Source: Paracoccaceae bacterium (lineage in GTDB: Bacteria; Pseudomonadota; Alphaproteobacteria; Rhodobacterales; Rhodobacteraceae). From it: a stretch of 11,542 nucleotides of DNA. A model generated the notes under the pieces. That model ran no database searches, had not been told where the DNA came from, and worked only from the letters and a program-made list of their open reading frames with translations. Made by a program: the position numbers and the translations under genes. The stretch is taken from the NCBI GenBank assembly GCA_027080755.1, contig JALWQC010000442.1, positions 1-11,542 of the forward strand, read 5' to 3'. This document shows, in pieces, positions 1-5,981 of the stretch; position 1 is the first letter of the stretch; each line of letters opens with the position of its first letter.

Positions 1-21
1 CACTTTGGATTATCCGCTATC

Positions 22-1275
22 CTACAAGGCAGAAAACTTCTGCTTGTCCCTTTCGGTCCACTGAACCGAAATTTGATAGCCCTCGTCGCTTTGGCTTTCG
101 GCCTGCACCACGTTATGGGCGAACAGCCAGGCGCGCTCGCGGCCCTTGTCGAACCCCAGATCGAGGGTTTCGTTTATCACCGGATCGGCCAGCGAGGCTT
201 CGATCATCGCATAGAGATCGTCCAGCCCCTCGCCTGTCACGGCGGATGTGGCGCATTTCCGTGCATCGCGCGCGGCGGCGGTGCGCAAGGCGTCGGCCTC
301 TGCCTGCGGCAGGTTGTCGATCTTGTTCCAGACCTCCAGCATGGTTTCGCCGGCTTTGTCGCTTATGCCGATGTCGTTCAGAATGTCGCGCACATCGCGG
401 GCCTGTTCTGTCGTTTCGGGATGCGAGATGTCGCGCACATGTAGGATCAGGTCAGCGTCGAGGACCTCTTCCAGAGTGGCACGAAAAGCCGCAACCAGCT
501 GTGTTGGCAGGTCGGAAATAAAGCCCACGGTGTCGGACAGGATAACCTTGCGCCCGCTTGGCAGCTCAATCCCGCGCATGGTGGGATCGAGCGTGGCGAA
601 AAGCATGTCCTTGGCCATGACATCCGCACCGGTCATCTTGTTGAAAATAGTGGATTTTCCGGCGTTGGTATAGCCCACCAGCGCCACGATCGGAAACGGC
701 ACTTTTTTGCGTGCAGCCCGATGCAGGGCGCGGGTTTTCACCACTTTGGACAGCTGTTTCTTGATCCGGTGGATCTGGTCTGCCAGCGCGCGGCGGTCCG
801 ATTCAATCTGCGTTTCCCCCGGCCCGCCGATAAAACCCAGCCCGCCGCGTTGGCGTTCCAGATGGGTCCAGCTGCGCACAAGGCGGGATTTCTGATAGGT
901 CAGATGCGCCAGATCAACCTGCAACACCCCTTCCCGCGTCGCGGCCCGATCGGAAAAGATTTCCAGTATCAGCCCCGTGCGGTCCAGAAGCTTGACGTTC
1001 CAGGCCTTTTCCAGATTGCGTTGCTGGATGGGCGTAACCTTGCCGTCCACGATGACCAGCCCGACCTCGGCCTCTTCCAGACGTTTGCGGATTTCTTCCA
1101 CCTTGCCGGTGCCGAACAGCGTGCCGGCGCGGGGTTTGGAAATGGCGATAACGTCGGAGCAAACGACATCTACATCCAGCGCCTGCGCAAGATTAACGGC
1201 CTCTTCCAGCGCGAGGGCCGGAAGACGCCTTTGATCCTTTTCGCCAAGGTCGGGATGAAGAACACAACACCGCAT
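22..1275 (-). CDS. hflX: HflX, ribosome-associated GTPase
   Basis: This 417-residue protein is an HflX-family GTPase, which in other bacteria binds the 50S subunit and splits stalled or stressed ribosomes. The N-terminal HflX domain (about 1-190) contains GTLFGTGK (51-58) and the family signature RGGLGFIGGPGE...E.DRR (143-162). A basic, probably coiled-coil linker follows (about 163-190). The G domain has G1 GYTNAGKST (201-209), G2 FATLDPT (226-232), G3 DTVGF (248-252), G4 NKID (317-320) and G5-like SAVTGEG (344-350). The length is normal for alphaproteobacteria. The ATG is 6 bp after the hfq stop and has no clear Shine-Dalgarno sequence, so coupling to hfq translation is likely. The start fits because VLHPD near the N-terminus is typical of relatives. 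The gene ends in TAG; the 21 bases after it show no terminator. hfq followed by hflX is a widely conserved pair. Confidence 0.97.
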   Translation of the reverse strand: MRCCVLHPDLGEKDQRRLPALALEEAVNLAQALDVDVVCSDVIAISKPRAGTLFGTGKVEEIRKRLEEAEVGLVIVDGKVTPIQQRNLEKAWNVKLLDRTGLILEIFSDRAATREGVLQVDLAHLTYQKSRLVRSWTHLERQRGGLGFIGGPGETQIESDRRALADQIHRIKKQLSKVVKTRALHRAARKKVPFPIVALVGYTNAGKSTIFNKMTGADVMAKDMLFATLDPTMRGIELPSGRKVILSDTVGFISDLPTQLVAAFRATLEEVLDADLILHVRDISHPETTEQARDVRDILNDIGISDKAGETMLEVWNKIDNLPQAEADALRTAAARDARKCATSAVTGEGLDDLYAMIEASLADPVINETLDLGFDKGRERAWLFAHNVVQAESQSDEGYQISVQWTERDKQKFSAL

Positions 1276-1281
1276 CAGGTG

Positions 1282-1521
1282 TTATTCTGCATTTTCACCG
1301 TCATACAAATTCACGGGCTGGGCCGGCATAATGGTGGAAATTGCATGTTTGTAAACCAACTGCGAGGCCCCGTCACGGCGCAAAAGCACGCAAAAGTTGT
1401 CGAACCAGGTTATAACCCCTTGAAGTTTCACACCATTTACAAGGAAGATCGTCACCGGATTTTTGGCCTTGCGAACATTGTTCAGAAAAGCGTCTTGCAG
1501 GTTTTGTTTATCAGCAGCCAT
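1282..1521 (-). CDS. hfq: RNA chaperone Hfq
   Basis: This 79-residue protein is Hfq, the hexameric Sm-like chaperone that pairs small RNAs with mRNAs. The Sm1 motif covers about 9-50 and Sm2 is YKHAIST (57-63). By alignment to E. coli Hfq from memory, proximal-face residues Q9, D10, K32, F43 and H59 are kept, the rim patch is RKAK (17-20), and the distal-face aromatic E. coli Tyr25 is Phe26. There is almost no C-terminal tail, which is usual for alphaproteobacteria. The start is ATG; a modest GAAGG lies about 10 nt upstream. The gene has its own 137 bp leader, which contains a heat-shock-type promoter candidate and an ARN-triplet tract, so it is probably transcribed both with trkH and independently. 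Confidence 0.98.
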   Translation of the reverse strand: MAADKQNLQDAFLNNVRKAKNPVTIFLVNGVKLQGVITWFDNFCVLLRRDGASQLVYKHAISTIMPAQPVNLYDGENAE

Positions 1522-1564
1522 TATTTCTTAGCCTTCAGGTTGTGGAGTCCCGCTTGAGGGGCGC

Positions 1565-1582
1565 TCTCTTGTTGTTATTGTT
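1565..1582 (-). promoter_or_regulatory. Six ARN triplets in the hfq leader, candidate Hfq autoregulatory site
   Basis: Read on the minus strand this stretch is AAC AAT AAC AAC AAG AGA, six consecutive A-R-N triplets with no base out of register. The distal face of Hfq is known to bind (ARN)n single-stranded RNA, one triplet per subunit, so six triplets match the number of subunits. The site is about 43 nt upstream of the hfq ATG and almost exactly where the upstream promoter candidate would begin the transcript. Hfq autorepression through its own 5' leader is known in E. coli and reported in Sinorhizobium. That this tract does the same here is inference; a purine-rich stretch could arise by chance in an A-rich leader. 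Confidence 0.45.
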
Positions 1583-1589
1583 ACTCGAA

Positions 1590-1616
1590 ATAAGGGGCTT
1601 TGGCGCGATTTTCCAC
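1590..1616 (-). promoter_or_regulatory. Heat-shock sigma (RpoH)-like promoter for hfq
   Basis: On the minus strand GTGGAAA (1616-1610) resembles the RpoH -35 element CTTGAAA at 5 of 7 positions. After a 12-base spacer comes CCCCTTAT (1597-1590), which agrees with the -10 element CCCCATNT except at one position. The spacer is within the 11-16 range known for E. coli sigma-32. Transcription would start near 1583, giving a leader of about 60 nt before hfq. E. coli hfq has a sigma-32 promoter, and I recall hfq being linked to RpoHI/RpoHII control in Rhodobacter sphaeroides, but I cannot verify that here. No comparable sigma-70 promoter stands out in the gap. Confidence 0.45.
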
Positions 1617-1631
1617 CCCTTGGGGGTAAAA
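1609..1631. repeat. Short inverted repeat in the trkH-hfq gap
   Basis: The plus strand reads TTTT-CC-ACCCC-TTG-GGGGT-AAAA, a 5 bp perfect stem around a 3-base loop that can be extended by four T-A pairs past a 2-base bulge. It overlaps the -35 candidate for hfq. On the minus strand the U-run precedes the hairpin and A-residues follow it, so it is not a standard intrinsic terminator for trkH. It might be a protein-binding dyad or a weak transcript hairpin at the end of trkH mRNA. Confidence 0.3.
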
Positions 1632-1658
1632 TTCTTCGCATTTGCACAAAATACTGCG

Positions 1659-3173
1659 TCAGAGTCGCCAGTAACTGGGGTTGAAAAGTGCCACCAGCAC
1701 CAGCACCTCTACCCGCCCGAAAACCATGGCGACGCTCAGGATGGCCAGGCTGACCGTGTCGAGGTTTGCAAAGCTTAGCGAGGGGTCCAGCATATGCGCC
1801 GCCGGTCCGGTGTTGGTCAGGGCGGCGATGGCCAGTCCGGCGCTGTCCTGAAAGTCGATATTGTTCAGCGACAGCGCCAGCATCACGCCGGCGATCCCGA
1901 TGCCGAACAGCATGACAAAATTCCAGGCGATCATGCGCCCTGCCCTGTGGAAGCGCCGCCCGCTTAGCCCGCCGCCCCCGACGCTGGAGGGATGGACAAG
2001 GTGGTCCAGCTCGCGCATGCCGTGTTTGTAAAGCGCATACATCCGCAGCAGCTTCACCCCGCCGGCCGTGGTGGCAATACCCCCGCCGGTCACAGCCGCG
2101 CCCAGCAGCACGATGTCGGGGGTATCCAGACCGGACCAGTAGCGCGCAGTCTGCCAGTCGGCGCTTTCGAAGCCGGTGGTGGTCAGATAGGACAGAACCG
2201 TAAACACGCCCCCCCAGAAGGCCTGCAAGCCCGCCAGAATATTCTGTTGTGCATCCTCGTCAAAGGCGGCGATCCAGTGGCGCAGGAACAACAGCAGCGG
2301 CACCCCGAGGATCACCACCAGACTGATACGGATTTCCATATCCTGCCGGATCCAGCGGAACGAGCGTTTCCCCGCCAGGCTCTGGAACATGCGGTGGCTG
2401 ACGGCGAACAGCAGGAACAGGGCCATGAAGACCTCGCCCAAACGGCCGGCGGCGTTTCCGGCCATGCCGCCAACCGGGGAAATGCCGCTGGTGGACAGGA
2501 TGGACATGGCATGGATGGCCGCGACATAGGCGCGCTCTCCCGCGATCAGCAGCAGAAGCATCAGCAAAAACGTGGCAAAGGCATAGACCGGCGCGATGGA
2601 CACGACCGAGCGGATGATACGCTCCGAGGCGTCACCGCTGCCATGTATGCCCGTCCCTGCCCCGTTGTCGTCCCCGAAGGCCTGCGAGCGGATCTCGAAT
2701 CCCCCGATATTCATCGGTTGCAGGATGGAAAAGGCAATGACCAGTATGAAAAACCCGCCCTGCCAGGCCACCAGCCCGCGCCACAGGTGCAAGGCGGGGG
2801 GCAGCATGGAAGGGCTGTCCACAAGGGTGGCGCCGGTGGTTGTCAGGCTCGACAACATTTCGAAATAGCCTTGCACGGGGTGGAAATTGGTCACGCCGCC
2901 CAGAAACGGCAGCGCCAGAAAGGCCGGCAGCACCGTATAGACCAGCACCACGGTCAGCAGTTGCGCCCGCGCCATGATACGCGGGGTGCGGTTCATCAAC
3001 GCCAGCCCCAGAATAACCGAGACCGTCAGGATCAGCACCATACTGCCCAGAAAGGCCCGCATCACCACCCAGTCGCCCAGCTTGGCCGCATAGAGCGCAG
3101 GCACCGTCATCGACAGCGCCCCGATCATCATCACGAGGGCAAACAGGGGATATTGGCGAAGGTGTGCGAACAT
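1659..3173 (-). CDS. trkH: TrkH-type potassium uptake channel subunit
   Basis: This 504-residue inner-membrane protein is the ion-conducting subunit of the Trk potassium uptake system, partner of TrkA encoded directly upstream. It has many hydrophobic segments, including about 10-30, 41-60, 71-92, 135-152, 190-211, 245-260, 282-297, 354-372, 415-436 and 472-496. Four pore loops, each with a selectivity-filter glycine, are visible: TTTG (111-114), STSG (227-230), TTTG (331-334) and TNTG (453-456). GGGIATTAGG (363-372) matches the glycine-rich intramembrane gating loop of TrkH, and R487 in FGRVE fits the conserved arginine near the pore. The ATG overlaps the trkA TGA by one base (TGATG), with no close Shine-Dalgarno sequence, implying coupled translation. 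trkH rather than ktrB is chosen because of the length and the two-domain TrkA beside it. Confidence 0.95.
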   Translation of the reverse strand: MFAHLRQYPLFALVMMIGALSMTVPALYAAKLGDWVVMRAFLGSMVLILTVSVILGLALMNRTPRIMARAQLLTVVLVYTVLPAFLALPFLGGVTNFHPVQGYFEMLSSLTTTGATLVDSPSMLPPALHLWRGLVAWQGGFFILVIAFSILQPMNIGGFEIRSQAFGDDNGAGTGIHGSGDASERIIRSVVSIAPVYAFATFLLMLLLLIAGERAYVAAIHAMSILSTSGISPVGGMAGNAAGRLGEVFMALFLLFAVSHRMFQSLAGKRSFRWIRQDMEIRISLVVILGVPLLLFLRHWIAAFDEDAQQNILAGLQAFWGGVFTVLSYLTTTGFESADWQTARYWSGLDTPDIVLLGAAVTGGGIATTAGGVKLLRMYALYKHGMRELDHLVHPSSVGGGGLSGRRFHRAGRMIAWNFVMLFGIGIAGVMLALSLNNIDFQDSAGLAIAALTNTGPAAHMLDPSLSFANLDTVSLAILSVAMVFGRVEVLVLVALFNPSYWRL

Positions 3174-4549
3174 CAGAAAAAGTCGATACTTACCTGGAAC
3201 AGCTGCTCGATCATCGGGATGTCGCTGCTGAGGGCAAAGATGGTCAGGACATCGCCTTCCTCTATGCGGGTGTCGCCTTTGGGGGCGATGATCGCGTCGC
3301 GTTTCTTCAGGGTGCCGACCATCGCCCCCTCGGGCCAGTCGATATCGCGGATCAGCTTGCCGGCGATGGGGGATGTGCCCATGACCTTGGCCTCTATCAC
3401 CTCGGCCTCGGCATCGCCGATGGAATAGACCTTGCGCACAGAGCCGTGGCGGATATGGCGCAGAATAGAGGACACCGTCGTTGCGCGCGGATTGACAAAG
3501 GCATCGATCCCCAGCGGCCCCAGAAGCGAGGTCAGGCTGGGATCATTCACCAGCGCAATCGTCAGCGGCGCCCCGGCCGCCTTGGCCCGCGCACAGGCCA
3601 GCAGGTTGGTCTTGTCGTCATCCGTAACCGCAAGCACCGCGTCGGCCTTGTGCAGGTTGGCCTCTTCCAGCATGGCCATATCCAGACCGTCCCCGTTCAG
3701 CACAATCGTGCGTTCCAGCGCATCGGCCACCAGTTCGGCGCGGCTGCGGTTCTTTTCGATGACCTTGGCGCGCACCTTGTGCGGCCCCTTTTCCAGCGCC
3801 TGCGCCACAAACAGCCCGACATTGCCGCCGCCGATGATAATGGCGCGGTTGGTGCTGGGGTTGGACTTGCCGAAGATTTCATAGGTGCGCCCCACATCGT
3901 CCGTTGCCACCAGAAGATAGGCCTGATCCCCCGGGAACAGCTGGTCATTGGGATGGGGCACGAACAGCTTGCCCTTGCGCCGCACCCCGACAACCACGGC
4001 GCGCAGGGTGGAAAACAGTTCCGACAACTGGCGCAGCGGCGTATTCAGAACGGCGCAATCCTCGCCCAGACTAAGGCCGACCAGCTGCACGCGGTCTTCT
4101 ATGAAACTCTCGGTGTCAAAGGCGGCCGGCGCGGCCAGACGGCGCAGCGCAGCCTTGGCAACCTCGCGTTCGGGGGAAATGATAACGTCGATCGGCAGAT
4201 GGTCGTGGCGATAGAGATCGGAATATTGCGGATCCAGATAGGCCTGTGCGCGCAGGCGGGCGATGCGGCGCGGCACCTCGAACACCGAATGGGCCACCTG
4301 ACAGGTGACCATGTTGACCTCGTCGGAAAAGGTGGCGGCGATGATCATATCCGCATCCCGCGCCCCGGCCCGTTCCAGCACATCCGGATGCGAGGCAAAG
4401 CCCTCCACCCCGCGCACATCCATCGCGTCGCTGATCCGGCGCACCAGCGCGGGGTTGTTGTCCACAACCGTTACATCGTTGTTTTCCGTGGAAAGATGGC
4501 GTGCCAGCTGCCAGCCGACCTGCCCTGCCCCGCAAATAAGTATTTTCAT
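3173..4549 (-). CDS. trkA: TrkA, regulatory subunit of Trk potassium uptake
   Basis: This 458-residue cytoplasmic protein gates TrkH through nucleotide binding. It has the duplicated TrkA layout. The first RCK-N Rossmann domain has GAGQVG (7-12) and acidic D30 at the end of the second strand, followed by a TrkA-C domain (about 140-220). The second Rossmann domain has GGGNVG (240-245), E265 and NGDG (285-288), followed by a second TrkA-C domain (about 375-455). Both glycine motifs are intact, so both halves can plausibly bind NAD(H) or ATP/ADP. The ATG is preceded by GGA seven bases upstream. The gene begins 48 bp after ntrX and runs into trkH by one base. The placement after ntrYX is typical of alphaproteobacteria. 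Confidence 0.97.
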   Translation of the reverse strand: MKILICGAGQVGWQLARHLSTENNDVTVVDNNPALVRRISDAMDVRGVEGFASHPDVLERAGARDADMIIAATFSDEVNMVTCQVAHSVFEVPRRIARLRAQAYLDPQYSDLYRHDHLPIDVIISPEREVAKAALRRLAAPAAFDTESFIEDRVQLVGLSLGEDCAVLNTPLRQLSELFSTLRAVVVGVRRKGKLFVPHPNDQLFPGDQAYLLVATDDVGRTYEIFGKSNPSTNRAIIIGGGNVGLFVAQALEKGPHKVRAKVIEKNRSRAELVADALERTIVLNGDGLDMAMLEEANLHKADAVLAVTDDDKTNLLACARAKAAGAPLTIALVNDPSLTSLLGPLGIDAFVNPRATTVSSILRHIRHGSVRKVYSIGDAEAEVIEAKVMGTSPIAGKLIRDIDWPEGAMVGTLKKRDAIIAPKGDTRIEEGDVLTIFALSSDIPMIEQLFQVSIDFF

Positions 4550-4597
4550 CGTTCAATCCGTTTGCGCCAGTCGCTTCGGCGTCTGTTATAGCCAAGC

Positions 4598-5980
4598 TCA
4601 GCCCTTGCGGCTACCCTTGATATGGGTGGTGGCGATTTGCAGCGATTTCAGTTTGCGATGCAGGGCGGAACGTTCCATGCCGACAAATTGCGCCGTTCGG
4701 GAAATATTGCCGTCAAAACGGTTGATCTGGGTCAGCAGATATTCGCGCTCGAATTTCTCGCGCGCCTCGCGCAGCGGCAGCGTGGCATAGGCAGGCCCCA
4801 GCAGGAATTCCGGCGCCTCGGCCACGGGGGCGTTCTGGCCTGGCAGTTCCTCCAGCGTGATGTCGCCACTGTCCGGCCCCAGAATCAGGATCCGTTCCAT
4901 CGTGTTGCGCAGCTGGCGGATATTTCCGGGCCAGTCCATGATCTGCACCTGTGCCAGCGCCTCGGGGGACAGACGGCGCAGGGGCAGGCCCTGTGTTTCG
5001 CTCAGATCCTGCAGGAAATAGTCGCACAACAGCGGAATGTCGCTGCGCCGCGCGTCCAGATCCGGCACCTCTATGGGGACGACGTTCAGACGGTGGAACA
5101 GATCCTCGCGGAAATTTCCGGCCTCTATTTCCTGGCGCAGATCGCGGTTGGTGGCGGAAATGACGCGCACGTCGGAGCGCACGACATCCTTGCCCCCCAC
5201 ACGGGTAAAGCTTTGATCCACCAGCACGCGCAGGATTTTCGATTGCGTGCCAAAGGGCATGTCGGCCACCCCGTCGAAAAACAGCACCCCGCCGTGGGCG
5301 CGTTCGAACAGGCCGGGTTCTATGCCGCGCTCGGCACTTTCGCGCCCGAACAGCACCTCTTCCATGCGCTCCGGTGCGATAGAGGCCGAATTCACCGTCA
5401 CAAACGGCCCCGAGGCCCGCGACCCCGTGCGATGGATATAGCGCGCGGCCACGTCCTTGCCCGCCCCAGCCGGCCCGCTCAGCATCACGCGGCTGTTGCT
5501 GCCCGCCACCTTGTCCAGCTGGTGTTTGAGGGTGTTGAAGGCGGGGCTTTCCCCGATCATGCGCATGCTGTGCGTTTCGCCCTGCCGCAACGCGGAATTT
5601 TCCCGCCGCAGCTTGGAAGCCTCCAGCGCGCGCCCGATAACCACGATCAGCTGGTCGATGTTGAAGGGCTTTTCAATGAAATCATAGGCCCCCTGTTTCA
5701 CCGCCGCGACGGCAATTTCGATATTGCCATGCCCCGAGATAATCACCACCGGAATATCGGGATTGTCCCGATGCACGGATTTCAGGATGTCGATCCCGTC
5801 CAGCTTGCTTTCCTTCAGCCAGATATCCAGAATGACCAGATCGGGCGGAGTGTCGTTAATGGCGAAAAACGCCGAATCCGAATCCCATGCCAGGCGCACG
5901 CTGTGCCCCTCGTCGCGCAGGATATCCCCGACCAGTTCGCGGATGTCTTTTTCGTCGTCAACAACCAGTATATCGCCCAT
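4598..5980 (-). CDS. ntrX: NtrX, NtrC-family response regulator
   Basis: This 460-residue protein is the response regulator paired with NtrY. The receiver domain (1-115) has acidic pocket D8/D9, phosphoacceptor D52, S82 and K104 in EKPF. The AAA+ domain (about 140-370) has Walker A GPAGAGKD (169-176) and arginine-finger motif REDLFHRL (291-298). Two features are off: the GAFTGA loop that touches sigma-54 is missing and the segment is about four residues shorter (RESAERGIEPG, 213-223), and Walker B reads FFDGVAD with G237 where Glu is expected. A Fis-type helix-turn-helix (424-447) binds DNA. It probably regulates without sigma-54 and perhaps without ATP hydrolysis. The start at 5980 is chosen because AGGGA lies 9 nt upstream; an ATG at 5989 (three residues longer, overlapping ntrY by 8 bp) is possible but too close to that site. 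Confidence 0.95.
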   Translation of the reverse strand: MGDILVVDDEKDIRELVGDILRDEGHSVRLAWDSDSAFFAINDTPPDLVILDIWLKESKLDGIDILKSVHRDNPDIPVVIISGHGNIEIAVAAVKQGAYDFIEKPFNIDQLIVVIGRALEASKLRRENSALRQGETHSMRMIGESPAFNTLKHQLDKVAGSNSRVMLSGPAGAGKDVAARYIHRTGSRASGPFVTVNSASIAPERMEEVLFGRESAERGIEPGLFERAHGGVLFFDGVADMPFGTQSKILRVLVDQSFTRVGGKDVVRSDVRVISATNRDLRQEIEAGNFREDLFHRLNVVPIEVPDLDARRSDIPLLCDYFLQDLSETQGLPLRRLSPEALAQVQIMDWPGNIRQLRNTMERILILGPDSGDITLEELPGQNAPVAEAPEFLLGPAYATLPLREAREKFEREYLLTQINRFDGNISRTAQFVGMERSALHRKLKSLQIATTHIKGSRKG

Positions 5981-5981
5981 A

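Noticed and set aside
1..21. Terminator after hflX
   Set aside because: Only 21 bases remain before the window edge and they show no hairpin or T-run.
1609..1631. Intrinsic terminator after trkH
   Set aside because: The hairpin is short and the T-run is on the wrong side for transcription from the minus strand.
1992..3428. Plus-strand open frame of 478 codons opposite trkH and the end of trkA
   Set aside because: It is rich in His, Gln, Arg and Gly with no recognisable domain and lies wholly opposite clear coding sequence. It is explained by the strong third-position GC bias of trkH/trkA.
3164..4591. Plus-strand open frame of 475 codons opposite trkA
   Set aside because: Composition is typical of an antisense shadow (His/Gln/Arg-rich), with no motifs; trkA is unambiguous on the other strand.
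4550..4597. Promoter for trkA in the 48 bp gap after ntrX (minus-strand TATAAC at about 4585-4590)
   Set aside because: No acceptable -35 element lies 16-18 bases upstream, so a separate promoter cannot be supported from sequence alone.
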